64,000 bases of DNA from Sphaerisporangium rhizosphaerae (GCF_042665155.1 NZ_JBHTCG010000033.1:38962-102961), one strand, 5' to 3'. Shown: positions 50,739 to 60,576, counted from the stretch's first letter. Numbers and translations: made by a program. Notes: generated from the sequence alone by a model not told the origin.

Positions 50739-51655
50739 GGGTGGTGCCCCTCGGGTTCGGTGTCGGGGGTGAGCGCCCCGTCGCCGGGTGGTGCCTGCAG
50801 GAAGACGTGCTGGTGTCCGTAGCCGGCCTCGACGTTCACGGCGTCCAGTGCGGTGGCTCCGACCGACCAGGTGAACAGCGCGTCGGAGCGTTGCCGCGCG
50901 GCCCGTTCCAGCGCGCTCGCGGCGGACGGTCCGCGCAGGTCGCGCGTCGCGGCGTAGGCGTCGACGGTGGTGGCGAGCTGCCGGACGGCGGAGGCGAGAC
51001 TCGACCTGGCCACGTTGGTCGCGGTCTCGCCCGAGGGCGGGTCGGCGAAGCTCGCGACGGCCGCGGTGACCGCCTCGCGCCACTCGCCGACGTCCGCGGA
51101 GGTCACCGCGGCGGGGCCGGCGGCGGCGTCGCCGTCGGGCATGGCCAGGGCCAGTCCCTCCAGCACGGGAGCGAGCCGGTCGCGGGTGGTGCGCGCCAGC
51201 GCGGTGAGGTCCTTGATCTGTGTCTTGTCGCGGAGGGCGGCCTCGGTCCGGAGCCGGTCGGCCGTCCGCTCGGTGGAGTCCGGCCCGGTCACCGCGAAGA
51301 CCAGGCCGCCGGACAGGAGCGCTCCGAGCGCGAACGCGGCCACGAGCGTCCAGACCCGGGACGCGTTCCAGGTCCGGGGTGCGTTCCAGGCCCGAGGTGC
51401 GCTTCCGGGCCGGGGCGCGTTCCAGGTCCGGGACGCGCTTCCGGCTCGGGGCGCGTTGCCGGTCCGGGGTGTGCTTGCGGTCCGGGGCGCGTTCTCGGTT
51501 CGAGACGTGTTTCCGGTTCGAGACGCGTTCTCGGTGCGAGGTGCGTTCTTGGTCCGGGACGGAGTGCGGACGGGTGAACCGCCGGCCGGGGGGTTCTGGG
51601 ACGCTGACGAGTTCCGGACCGGCGTCGCTTTCCTGTTCTGGCCGATGACCGCCAC
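50735..51655 (-). CDS. Membrane-anchored hypothetical protein with hexapeptide repeats
   Basis: About 306 residues; the start is uncertain. GTG 51655 is used, since a longer frame would begin inside the terminator at 51691-51718. Residues 20-95 are degenerate NAPRTE/NASRTG/NAPRTW hexapeptides, encoded by 18-bp units. One membrane helix follows (VWTLVAAFALGALLSGGLVFAV), then a helical extracytoplasmic domain. Coupled to the next gene by GTGA, so the two probably work together. Not recognised. Confidence 0.65.
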   Translation of the reverse strand: MAVIGQNRKATPVRNSSASQNPPAGGSPVRTPSRTKNAPRTENASRTGNTSRTENAPRTASTPRTGNAPRAGSASRTWNAPRPGSAPRAWNAPRTWNASRVWTLVAAFALGALLSGGLVFAVTGPDSTERTADRLRTEAALRDKTQIKDLTALARTTRDRLAPVLEGLALAMPDGDAAAGPAAVTSADVGEWREAVTAAVASFADPPSGETATNVARSSLASAVRQLATTVDAYAATRDLRGPSAASALERAARQRSDALFTWSVGATALDAVNVEAGYGHQHVFLQAPPGDGALTPDTEPEGHHP

Positions 51656-51690
51656 CTCCTCAGGGCGCTTTCGGGGGGACAGTGGGGCGG

Positions 51691-51718
51691 GTGCCCCGTG
51701 ACGCGTGTCACGGGGCAC
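51691..51718 (-). terminator. Terminator of the giant ThuA/sugar dehydrogenase gene
   Basis: A 12-bp perfect stem (51691-51702 with 51707-51718) and GCGT loop sit downstream of the stop at 51792 and before the next minus-strand gene. Confidence 0.8.
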
Positions 51719-51791
51719 CCCTGGGTTCAGCGGGGCGCCGGGTCTCCTTCCGGTGGCCCGGCGCCCCTGGGGGCCGGGGCCCCGCTGGTGA

Positions 51792-54700
51792 TCAGTTCTT
51801 CGGCGTGCCGCCGTACCGGACGATCAGCGTGTCCGCGTCACGCACGAGCGTGGTGCGGACCTGCGCGTCCTTGACGACCTTCTTGTCGTTGACGACCTTC
51901 TTGAAGTCCTCCAGAGCCTTGACGATCTTCTTGTCGTTGTTCTGGTCCTTGCCCTTGCCCTTGTCGCCGTGACCGTGGCCGTGGCCGTTGTCGTCCTCGG
52001 CCTTGCGGACCTCGGCGATCGCCTTCTGCAGCTTCTCGGCGGCCTTGCGGTCGAGCTTCTTCTCCTTCTCGAAGCGGTCGATCAACCGGCCGATCTCGGC
52101 GGTAGAGGTGGCGATGGTGAACTTCACCGTCTGTGCCGTGGTGTTGCCCGCCTTGTTGACGGCGGTGACGGTGAGCGTGTGCTCGGCCAGCGACAGCGGG
52201 TACAGCGCGACGACGGTCCCGGAGGTGATCGTCTGGCCGTCCAGCGTGCCGGTGACCGACTTGAGGCCGGACCCGTTGTCGATGGCCTGCCAGGCGACCT
52301 TCAGGTCCTGGCTGTCGCCGTACTGGGCGCCGTTGGCGACCCCGGTGACCATGACGGTCGGGGCCTTGGTGTCGATCTTGACCGTCACGGCCTTGACGTC
52401 CTCGACGTTGCCGGCCTTGTCGGTCGAGCGGTACTGCAGCTGGTGCTGTCCCTCGCCCGTGATGTCGACGACCGCGGTGTACGGCGTCCAGGCGCCCCCG
52501 TCCAGCGAGTACTCGATGGAGGCCACGCCGGACGCCTGGTCCGCCGCGGTGAGGGTCACCGGCACGGCGCCGTTGTGCCAGCCGTCGTCGTTCGCCGGAG
52601 CGGACGCCGCGGTGGTCGTCGGAGCCGTGGTGTCCACCTTGACCTCGAGGGTCTTGGCGTCCTCGACGTTGCCCGCCTTGTCGGCGGAGCGGTAGGCGAG
52701 GGTGTGCGCGCCGTCACCGGAGACGACGATCGCCTCGGTGTAGGCGGTCCAGGCGCCGCCGTCCAGCTGGTACTCCGTGCGGTCGACCCCGCTGCCCTTC
52801 TCCTCGTCGGCGGCGGTCAGCGTGACCTGCGCCGGCGCGGTGAACCAGCCGCTGTCCGGCTGCGCCGGGTCGGTCGTGGCGCTCGTCACCGGGGCCGTCT
52901 TGTCGGACTGCTCGACCACCTTGGACAGGTGGAAGTAGTCGAACTTGACGGTCGCGGACTTGGTCTGGCTCGCGCCGAAGGCGAACAGGCCGATCTTGCC
53001 GCCGTTGGCCACCACGCTGTTGCGCACCGGGGTGTTCGCGGCGATCTCGGTCCAGGTGGTGCCGTCGGCGGAGTAGAACCCGCTGAAGGCGTCACCCTTC
53101 TTCACCAGGCGCAGCCACCACACGCCGCCGGTGACGTTGCCCACCTGCGGCTGCGGGTCCTGCACGGCGCCGCCGACCTCGCTGCGCAACTCCAGACGAC
53201 GGGCGACCGTCGAGCCGGGGGTGCTGTCGGCGACCAGGTCCAGCTTCACGTAGTCGTCGTCACCGGTGTAGACGATCAGACCACCCTGGTGGTACTGCTC
53301 GCTGATCGCAGAGCCGTCGAGCTTGGTCTCCAGCGTCCAGTCGCCTTCCGGCGCCGGCTGCAGGATGAAGTTCTTCGGCGAGCTGTTGCCGGTCCCGTAG
53401 ATGTCGCCCGTCTGGGTGTCGATCTCCAGGTTGCCGCCCGTCACCCGCGAGGCGGTGGGGTCGGGGCGCACCGAGGCGTCCCAGCGGCAGCCGTCGAGGG
53501 AGGTCCCGTCGAACTCGTCGTCCGTGCCCGGCCTGGTGGCCTTGTCGTCCGGCGTGATCTGGAACCAGTCGAACGCAGCGTCGACCACGGGGTGGTTGGC
53601 GCCGGCCAGCGAGAGGAAACCGATCTTCGGGTTGGTCATCCCGGCGAGCGGCTTGGTCTGCGACATGGCGGTGAAGGTGACGCCGTCGGAGGAGTAGTGA
53701 GCGGTGATGTTGGTGCCGTCGCTGACGAACCGCACGTACACCGTGTCGGGGTAGGTGTCCCCGAGCTGGGCGGAGTTGCTCGCCGTGACCTCGTTGGGAG
53801 TGCCCTTCTCCTCCCGGATGAACTGGAAGACGCGGTTGGCGTGGGAGTTGTTGCCCCGCGCCTGCAGCACCATCTTGGCGTAGTTGTCGTCGTCGCCGTA
53901 GATGATCAGGCCCGCCTGCTGGTACTGGTCGCGGGCGTTCATCGTCAGCTTGGTGGTGGCCGTCCAGGCCCCCGACGGCGCCGGCTGCACGACGATGTTG
54001 GTCGTGTTGCCGCCCGCGCTGTAGATGTCGGTGGTGGACGTCGGGATGATGAGCTTGCCGTCCACGACCTTGAGGTCCTGGTTCTCCCGGATGACCGACC
54101 AGCGGTCACGGTCGAGCGTGGTCCCCAGGAAGTCGTCGGAACGGCCGGTGAAGCACTGCGTGGCCGGCGCGTCCACCTTGACCGTGACCTTGGCGGTGGC
54201 CACCGCACCCTTGGCGTCGGTCACCGACACCGTCGCGGTGTAGGTGCCCGGCGCGTTGTAGGTGTAGCTCGCCGCGGCGGTCGTCGGCTCCGGAGCTCCG
54301 GCCACGCCGAAGTTCCACTTGTAGGTGAGCGGCTCGTCGCCGTCGGGGTCGGTCGCCGTCGCGGTGAAGTCGACCTTCAGCGGAGAGGTTCCCGTCGTGG
54401 GCTTCGCCGACGCGGTGACCAGCGGGCGCTGGTTCTCGGTGACGCCCTTGCCGATGAAGTCGACCCAGTTGGCGTTGATCAGGAAGGCGTCGTTGGCGGC
54501 GCTCGCCGGCTTGCGCACGACGAAGTACAGCGTCCCCGTCTGCGCCGGGGCGTCGGTCAGGTTGATCGTGACGTCGGTGAACGTCTGCCAGCCCCCGGTG
54601 CCCGCCACGTCGGCCGATCCGATCAGCTGCCCGTTCACCGGGTCGCCCAGCCGCACCTGGACGGTGCCGCCGGAGGTGGCCGACGAGACGCGCAGCCGGA

Positions 54701-57644
54701 CCGCGCTGATGTTCCCCAGGTACACCGGGGAGTAGGACCACCAGTCGCCGTCCTGGATGTTGCCGATGTTCTTGGTGCCGCCCTGCGGGTCGGTGGTGTC
54801 CTCCACCTGGACGCCCGGGGCGTCGGTGCCCGTGCCGCCCGCGGCGCGGCCGGTCTGGGTGAAGTGCTCGGCCTGCTTGCGCTTGGGCTGCAGGATGACC
54901 TGGCCGCGTCCGGTGAGGGACTTGGCCGCGCCGCCGGCGCCGCCCTTGTCGGCGTAGGTGGCCTCGATCACGTAGAAGAGGTTGTCGTCGATTCCGTGAC
55001 CGTTGTCGGTGAGCGTCTGCAGCACACCCTCGCAACCGGTGTGCTGGTCGAGGGGGTGGGAGTGGCTGTCGTGACCGAGGAACGCCTGGACCTGGACCTT
55101 GTCACAGTCGATGTCCCCGTCCTCGGGGTCGGTGACGGCGACCTTGTACTTCACCTGGTCACCGAACTCGAAGAAGCCTCCGTCCGGCGGCGGGAGCAGG
55201 GTGACGGTCGGGCGGGTGTTGCCCGCGACGATCGGCACGCTGGCATTGGCGGTGACGCCCTCGGGGTTGGTGATCGTCAGGACCGCGCTGTAGTTGCCCG
55301 CCTTGGTGTAGGTGTACGACGGGTTGGGGTCGGTCGAGTCGGTCGTGCCGTCGGCGTCGAAGTCCCACGCGTAGGTGATGGTCTTGCCGTCCGGGTCCCG
55401 TGAGCCCTCGCTGGAGAACTGCACGGTCAGCGGCGCCGGGCCGTCGGTCTTGTCGGCCGAGACGCGGGCGACCGGCGGGCGCACGCCCTTGGTGTAGTCG
55501 ACGCGGTAGACCCCCGAGTCGGCGTTGTCGCCGCCGAAGCCCGATCCCCACTCGATGAGGTACAGCGCACCGTCGGGGCCGAACTTCATGTCCATGGGCT
55601 TCTTGAAGCTCAGGGTCTTGAGGATCTGGTTGATCTTGACGAGCTTGGCGCCGTCCTCGTCGAGCTGGAACGAGAACATCTGGTTGTTGTTCCACTCACC
55701 GAAGATCGCCTTGCCGTCCCAGTACGCCGGCCACTTGGTGGCCGACTGCAGGTCGGGGTTGTACCGGTAGACCGGTCCGCCCATCGGCGCTCCGCCGTGC
55801 AGCTCGGGGAAGTTCTGCGCGTCGGTGTTGTAGTGGTACCAGACCGTCGCCGGGATCACCGGCGGCAGGTTGGTCAGGCCGTCGTTGTTGGGCGAGTCGT
55901 TGACCGGCGCGTCGCAGTTGAACGGCGCTCCGGAGGTCTTGGTCGCGAAGTTGTAGTCGACGAACGGCTTGTTGTTGCCGTTGCAGTACGGCCAGCCGTA
56001 GTTGCCCGGCTTGGCGATCAGGTTCCACTCGACGGTGTTCTCCGGACCGCGGTTGGCGTTCGCGGAGTTCGCGTCGGGGCCGTACTCGGCGACCATGGGA
56101 CGGCCCGTCTTCGGGTCGAGGCCCATGCGGAACGGGTTGCGGAAGCCCATGCCGTAGATCTCGGGCTTGGTCTTCGCCGTCCCGGCGGCGAACAGGTTGC
56201 CGGAGGGGACGGTGTAGGTGCCGTTGGCCTCGGGGTGGATGCGCAGCAGCTTGCCGCTCAGGCTGTTGGTGTTGCCGGCGCTGCGCTGGGAGTCCCAGGA
56301 GGACCGGCCCGCCTGCTCGTCGAGCGGCGCGTAGCCGTCCGAGGCGAACGGGTTGGTGTTGTCACCGGTGGCGAGCCACAGGTCGCCGGTCTTGGCGTCG
56401 ATCACCATGCCGCCGCCGTGGTGGCAGCACTCGGCGCGCTGCACCGGCACGTCCATGATCTTCTTCTCGCTGGACATGTCCAGGGTGTCCCCGGTGACCG
56501 TGAACCGGCTGAGCCGGTCGACGTTCTCACCCGCCGGCGAGTGGTACAGGTACAGCCAGTGGTTGGTGTCGAACGCCGGGTCCAGCGCCAGTCCGAGCAG
56601 ACCGCTCTCGTTGGCGGTGAAGACGTTCAGGTGACCGGCCGTGACGGAGCCGCCGCTGGTCTTGATGATCTTGACGTCGCCCAGCCGGTCGATGTAGAAG
56701 ACCCGGCCGTCCTTGGCCACGTCCAGCATCATCGGGTTGGAGGTGTTCTCGTCGAGGCTGACCTTGTCGAAGCTGTCGCTCTGCGAGGCCGAGCAGTCGG
56801 CCTTCACGGCGCCCGCGGCGGTCTCGATGCCGCCGAGCAGCATCTTCAGGAAGTTCGGCTCGGCGTAGCTCTCCTTGGTGTGGCCGAGGCCGGTGTACCA
56901 GGAGCGGCCGCCGTCGTAGTCCTGGCACCACACCGTCGGGTGGTCGATGCCCATGGTGGCGCCGGTGTAGGACTTCTCGTCCATCGACGCCAGCACGTGC
57001 ACGGTGCCGCGGGGGTTGGACTGGTAGTCGTACCACTCGTCGGTGCGGGTCCACGACGTCGGCAGCCCCTGGGTGGAGGGGTGCGCCGGGTCCTCGACCT
57101 TGACGGTGGCCTGCTGGATGGCCGGGTGCTGCTTGAAGTACGCGCCGACCAGCTTGCCGTACCACGCCCAGTTGTAGCCGCTGTCGGAGGCGGCGTGGAC
57201 ACCGGCGTAACCGCCGCCGGCCTCGATGTAGCGCTGGAAGGCGTCCTTCTGGTCCTGCGTGCCCAGCGGGTCGCCGGTCGTGGACATGAAGATGACGGCC
57301 TGGTACTGCGCCAGGTTCTCGTCGGTGAACTTGGTGCTGTCCTCGGTCGTGTCGACCGCGAAGTTGTTCTCCTGGCCGAGCTTCTGGACGGCCGCGATGC
57401 CCTCGGGGATCGCGTCGTGCCGGAAGCCGGTGGTCTTGGAGAAGACCAGGACCTTGAAGTCGGGGGCCGCGGCGCTCGCCGTGCTCTCGGCGTTCGCGGC
57501 GCTCGGCGAGGACACCAGGAAGGTGAGGATGGGAAGGACGAGGGCGAGGGCCATCGTCGCCGCCGTCGCCCGTAGAAGGCGAAGGTGATCTGCTGGCAGG
57601 ACCGCGGTGAACGGCCTGGCCCACGTTCGAGAACGTGGTGACAT
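51792..57644 (-). CDS. Giant secreted ThuA / PQQ-type sugar dehydrogenase / PKD / CBM6 multidomain protein
   Basis: 1950 residues from ATG 57644, GGAAAGGG upstream. Signal peptide ending SAANA; ThuA-like domain (about 50-275: VLVFSKTTGFRHD, GGYAGVHAASDS); Hhip/PQQ-like sugar dehydrogenase propeller (about 290-735: LLGLALDPAF, ECCHHGGGM, GMGFRNPFR); PKD (about 745-830); CBM6-like (950-1080); second PKD; two LamG/DUF1349-like domains (about 1180-1550); OmpL47-like repeats with EYQLDGG and EYSLDGG; a C-terminal FIMAH-like region with NGHGHGHGDKGKGK. It likely oxidises or binds sugars at the cell surface. A ROK regulator gene lies 123 bp upstream on the same strand. Confidence 0.87.
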   Translation of the reverse strand: MSPRSRTWARPFTAVLPADHLRLLRATAATMALALVLPILTFLVSSPSAANAESTASAAAPDFKVLVFSKTTGFRHDAIPEGIAAVQKLGQENNFAVDTTEDSTKFTDENLAQYQAVIFMSTTGDPLGTQDQKDAFQRYIEAGGGYAGVHAASDSGYNWAWYGKLVGAYFKQHPAIQQATVKVEDPAHPSTQGLPTSWTRTDEWYDYQSNPRGTVHVLASMDEKSYTGATMGIDHPTVWCQDYDGGRSWYTGLGHTKESYAEPNFLKMLLGGIETAAGAVKADCSASQSDSFDKVSLDENTSNPMMLDVAKDGRVFYIDRLGDVKIIKTSGGSVTAGHLNVFTANESGLLGLALDPAFDTNHWLYLYHSPAGENVDRLSRFTVTGDTLDMSSEKKIMDVPVQRAECCHHGGGMVIDAKTGDLWLATGDNTNPFASDGYAPLDEQAGRSSWDSQRSAGNTNSLSGKLLRIHPEANGTYTVPSGNLFAAGTAKTKPEIYGMGFRNPFRMGLDPKTGRPMVAEYGPDANSANANRGPENTVEWNLIAKPGNYGWPYCNGNNKPFVDYNFATKTSGAPFNCDAPVNDSPNNDGLTNLPPVIPATVWYHYNTDAQNFPELHGGAPMGGPVYRYNPDLQSATKWPAYWDGKAIFGEWNNNQMFSFQLDEDGAKLVKINQILKTLSFKKPMDMKFGPDGALYLIEWGSGFGGDNADSGVYRVDYTKGVRPPVARVSADKTDGPAPLTVQFSSEGSRDPDGKTITYAWDFDADGTTDSTDPNPSYTYTKAGNYSAVLTITNPEGVTANASVPIVAGNTRPTVTLLPPPDGGFFEFGDQVKYKVAVTDPEDGDIDCDKVQVQAFLGHDSHSHPLDQHTGCEGVLQTLTDNGHGIDDNLFYVIEATYADKGGAGGAAKSLTGRGQVILQPKRKQAEHFTQTGRAAGGTGTDAPGVQVEDTTDPQGGTKNIGNIQDGDWWSYSPVYLGNISAVRLRVSSATSGGTVQVRLGDPVNGQLIGSADVAGTGGWQTFTDVTINLTDAPAQTGTLYFVVRKPASAANDAFLINANWVDFIGKGVTENQRPLVTASAKPTTGTSPLKVDFTATATDPDGDEPLTYKWNFGVAGAPEPTTAAASYTYNAPGTYTATVSVTDAKGAVATAKVTVKVDAPATQCFTGRSDDFLGTTLDRDRWSVIRENQDLKVVDGKLIIPTSTTDIYSAGGNTTNIVVQPAPSGAWTATTKLTMNARDQYQQAGLIIYGDDDNYAKMVLQARGNNSHANRVFQFIREEKGTPNEVTASNSAQLGDTYPDTVYVRFVSDGTNITAHYSSDGVTFTAMSQTKPLAGMTNPKIGFLSLAGANHPVVDAAFDWFQITPDDKATRPGTDDEFDGTSLDGCRWDASVRPDPTASRVTGGNLEIDTQTGDIYGTGNSSPKNFILQPAPEGDWTLETKLDGSAISEQYHQGGLIVYTGDDDYVKLDLVADSTPGSTVARRLELRSEVGGAVQDPQPQVGNVTGGVWWLRLVKKGDAFSGFYSADGTTWTEIAANTPVRNSVVANGGKIGLFAFGASQTKSATVKFDYFHLSKVVEQSDKTAPVTSATTDPAQPDSGWFTAPAQVTLTAADEEKGSGVDRTEYQLDGGAWTAYTEAIVVSGDGAHTLAYRSADKAGNVEDAKTLEVKVDTTAPTTTAASAPANDDGWHNGAVPVTLTAADQASGVASIEYSLDGGAWTPYTAVVDITGEGQHQLQYRSTDKAGNVEDVKAVTVKIDTKAPTVMVTGVANGAQYGDSQDLKVAWQAIDNGSGLKSVTGTLDGQTITSGTVVALYPLSLAEHTLTVTAVNKAGNTTAQTVKFTIATSTAEIGRLIDRFEKEKKLDRKAAEKLQKAIAEVRKAEDDNGHGHGHGDKGKGKDQNNDKKIVKALEDFKKVVNDKKVVKDAQVRTTLVRDADTLIVRYGGTPKN

Positions 57645-57731
57645 GGGAAACCCTTTCCTGACCGGGGGGACGTCAGGCAAGGCGCGCGCCGCCGCGCTTG
57701 TTGCCGCTTGTTGAGATGGACACTGCGGTGA

Positions 57732-57752
57732 CTGGAGATGTGCCGTCTCCAG
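57732..57752 (-). terminator. Hairpin after ROK gene
   Basis: CTGGAGA (57732-57738) pairs with TCTCCAG (57746-57752) across a 7-nt loop, between the ROK stop and the giant gene. Weak; may only attenuate read-through. Confidence 0.4.
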
Positions 57753-57766
57753 GTACTGGGAGGCCG

Positions 57767-59050
57767 TCAGGGAACCGTCGGCCTGGGTAAGGAACTCATG
57801 ATCGTCGTCGGGTCGTCGATGAGGTGGTTGACCACCATGCTCGCGGCGCCGCGGGACGCGGCGCCGAAACCTAGATCAGAGGCGGTGAATCTGCACTGGG
57901 GGGCGGGGCCGGCCACGACGAGCCGCTCCAGCTCCGCCTGGGCGTGCGGCAGCAGCCACTCGGCCAGCGTGGCGAAGTAGCCGCCGACGACGATCACGCG
58001 CGGGTTGAACAGGTTGGCCACGATCGAGCCGCCGAGCCCGAGCCACCGTCCGACCTGCGTGACCGCCTCCAGCATGCCGCGGTCGCCCGCGGCCAGCCTT
58101 CGGGCGATCTCCGTCGCCCGTTCCTCCGGGTCGGACACCGGGAGACCGGGCAGCGTGTACGCCTGCTCGGGCATCGCCGCGCGCGCCAGCGCCGCGAGGC
58201 CCACCTTGGTCTCCCAGCAGCCGTGCCGGCCGCATCCGCAGCGGGCGCCGGCCGGGTCGACGGGCAGGTGCCCCACCTCCCCGGAGAAGCCGTCCGCGCC
58301 GCGCAGCAGCCTGCCGTCGACGATGATCCCGCCGCCCACGCCGACCTCGCCGGTGAGGTAGACCATGTGCGGCGTGCCGGCGGCGACGCCCGAGGTGTAC
58401 TCGGCCAGAGCCGCCAGGTTGGCGTCGTTGTCCACCATCACCGGCACGCTGAGCGGGCCGAGCGCGGAGGACAGCCGATCGGCCAGCGGCAGGTCGTGCC
58501 AGTCGAGGTTGGGCGCGAACCTCACGACGCCGCGCGCGACGTCGACCAGGGCCGGGATCGCCACCGCGACGCCGGCCGGGACGGCGCCGGCGCGCTTCAT
58601 CGCCTCGATGGCCTCCCGGGCCACCAGGCCGAGCCGGCGCAGTGACCTGTCGGTGCCGCTGCCCACCGCGTCGAAGCTGACCCGGCGCTCCACCAGGACA
58701 TGGCCGCTGAGGTCGCGGCCGTGGACCGAGATGTAGTCGACGTTGATCTCCAGGCCCAGCGCGCCGACGTGGGCGCCGTGCAGCGCCACGGCCCGCCGGG
58801 GACGGCCGACCGCGCCGACGTGCTCGATGCCCACCTCCCGCACCAGGTCCCATTCGAGGAGCTCGGCCACGAGGTTGGAGACCGTGGCCCGGTGCAGGCC
58901 GGTCGCCTCGGCGATGTCGGCCCTGGAACGTGACACATGGTCGCGAAGCTGACGAAGCACCGATGACAGGTTGGCCCTGCGCAGAGCGGTGGCACTGGTG
59001 GGCGGGGCGGTGCCGCTCGCCGCGCGGATAAGGCGGGGGTCCTGGGTCAC
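57767..59050 (-). CDS. ROK-family transcriptional regulator
   Basis: 427 residues, GTG 59050. Winged helix at 25-80 (SRSRADIAEATGLHRATVSNLVAEL), ROK domain with LGLEINVDYISVHGRDL, VDNDANLAALAEYTSG, and the zinc motif CGCGRHGCWE. Strongly similar throughout to the divergent ROK at 59290-60576 (TGEVGVG-GGII, GADGF-GEVGH, CWETKVGLAAL), so the two arose by duplication. Probably controls the adjacent giant sugar-dehydrogenase gene. Confidence 0.9.
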   Translation of the reverse strand: MTQDPRLIRAASGTAPPTSATALRRANLSSVLRQLRDHVSRSRADIAEATGLHRATVSNLVAELLEWDLVREVGIEHVGAVGRPRRAVALHGAHVGALGLEINVDYISVHGRDLSGHVLVERRVSFDAVGSGTDRSLRRLGLVAREAIEAMKRAGAVPAGVAVAIPALVDVARGVVRFAPNLDWHDLPLADRLSSALGPLSVPVMVDNDANLAALAEYTSGVAAGTPHMVYLTGEVGVGGGIIVDGRLLRGADGFSGEVGHLPVDPAGARCGCGRHGCWETKVGLAALARAAMPEQAYTLPGLPVSDPEERATEIARRLAAGDRGMLEAVTQVGRWLGLGGSIVANLFNPRVIVVGGYFATLAEWLLPHAQAELERLVVAGPAPQCRFTASDLGFGAASRGAASMVVNHLIDDPTTIMSSLPRPTVP

Positions 59051-59289
59051 GCGGTCACCGCCCTTCGTTTATCTCCGTGATCAATTAATGAGGTTTGTAA
59101 CACGGAGATGTCCGGTATGCACTCCATTGCGAGGTAACGAGTTGGCATCGCGCCGGAGAACGGCAGGTCAGCAGCAAAAAACCTCTCGTTACGGGAAAGT
59201 TACACAGCTCGTCGCCCTGCGCCGCTTGTCTGATCCGGGTGTCTATGTCTTTAATTCGGCGAGCCATGCGAATCAATTAAGGGAGGGCC
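59051..59289. promoter_or_regulatory. Divergent ROK control region with repeated AATTAA sites
   Basis: AT-rich sites stand out: GATCAATTAATGA (59079-59091) before the minus-strand ROK, and TTTAATTCGG (59250-59259) with GAATCAATTAAGGG (59270-59283) before the plus-strand ROK. GTAACGAG (59134-59141) and CTCGTTAC (59185-59192) form an 8-bp inverted pair 43 bp apart. Likely operators shared by both ROK proteins. Confidence 0.5.
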
Positions 59290-60576
59290 GTGGAGCACAA
59301 CCAGCCCGACGGCCGCCTCGTCGAACCGAGGGGTCTCGGCCGACCGGCGGGGCTTCCCGCCGACCAGACCACGGTTCGCCGTTCCAACCTCTCCCTGGTG
59401 CTTCGCCATGTCAGCGAACGCGGGCAGTGCTCCCGGTCGGCGGTCGCCATCGAGACCGGCCTGAACAAGACCACCATCACCAGCCTGGTGGGGGAGCTGC
59501 AGGCGCGCGGACTGCTCAAGGAGATCGGGCCGCAGCACGCGGGCTCCGTCGGGCGGCCGAGCCTCGCGCTCACCCTCGACGGCGCGAGGGTCGGCGCCCT
59601 CGGCGTGGAGGTGAACGTCGACTACGTCGCCGCGTTCGCCACCGACCTGGCGGGACGGGTGCTCATCGACCGCAGGATCGGCTTCGACGCGATGGGAGCC
59701 GGCCCCGGCCGCTCCCTCGGCAAGCTCTCCCAGGTGATCGACAAGGCCGTCACGGACCTCGACCGGCTCGGAGTCACGCTGGCGGGGATCACCGTGGCCA
59801 TCCCCGGACTGGTCAACGCCGCCACGGGCACCGTCGTCGTCGCCCCCAACCTCGGCTGGCACCAGGTGCCGCTGGTCGACCGGCTGAAGTCCGCCGGCAT
59901 CTCCGCGCGGGTGCCCGTCACCATCGACAACGACGCCAACCTCGCCGCGCTGGCCGAGTACACCTCAGGGGTCGCCATGGGCACGCCCGACCTGGTCTAC
60001 CTCACCGGGGAGGTCGGCGTGGGCTGCGGCATCATCTCCGGCGGCCGTCCTCTGAGCGGGGCGGACGGGTTCGCGGGCGAGGTCGGCCACGTCGTGGTCG
60101 ACCCGTCGGGCGAGCCGTGCGGCTGCGGCAGGACCGGCTGCTGGGAGACCAAGGTGGGGCTCGCGGCGCTGGTGCGGATGGCGGTCCCCGACCACGCCTA
60201 CGGCACCGACCGGCACCTGCTGCGCGATCCCGAGGAGCGACTGGCGGAGATCGACCAACGGCGGGCCGAAGGAGATCCCCGGGTCGACGCCGCCATCACC
60301 GAGGTGGGCCGGTGGCTCGGCCGCGGAACCGCGCTGCTGATCAACCTGTTCAACCCGCGGGCCGTCGTGCTGGGCGGATACTTCGCCCGGCTCGCCGACC
60401 GGCTCATCCCCGTCGCGCAGACGGAGCTGGACGAGCTGGGTATGACCGCCGTCACCGGCCGCTGCCGCTTCCTCGCCTCCACCCTGGGCTTCGGCGCGGC
60501 CGCACGGGGCGCGGTCAACGTCGTCATCCAGCGGGTGCTGTCCGACCCCACCACCATCGCGATCCGCGACTCGTAG
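59290..60576 (+). CDS. ROK-family transcriptional regulator of the sugar ABC operon
   Basis: 428 residues; GTG 59290 with GGAGG 3 nt upstream, a short spacing. Winged helix (SRSAVAIETGLNKTTITSLVGEL), ROK domain with LGVEVNVDYVAAFATDL, IDNDANLAALAEYTSG, and zinc motif CGCGRTGCWE. Paralogue of the divergent ROK. It precedes the sugar ABC transporter on the same strand, with a 221-bp leader containing a long inverted repeat, so it likely senses the imported sugar. Confidence 0.9.
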   Translation: MEHNQPDGRLVEPRGLGRPAGLPADQTTVRRSNLSLVLRHVSERGQCSRSAVAIETGLNKTTITSLVGELQARGLLKEIGPQHAGSVGRPSLALTLDGARVGALGVEVNVDYVAAFATDLAGRVLIDRRIGFDAMGAGPGRSLGKLSQVIDKAVTDLDRLGVTLAGITVAIPGLVNAATGTVVVAPNLGWHQVPLVDRLKSAGISARVPVTIDNDANLAALAEYTSGVAMGTPDLVYLTGEVGVGCGIISGGRPLSGADGFAGEVGHVVVDPSGEPCGCGRTGCWETKVGLAALVRMAVPDHAYGTDRHLLRDPEERLAEIDQRRAEGDPRVDAAITEVGRWLGRGTALLINLFNPRAVVLGGYFARLADRLIPVAQTELDELGMTAVTGRCRFLASTLGFGAAARGAVNVVIQRVLSDPTTIAIRDS

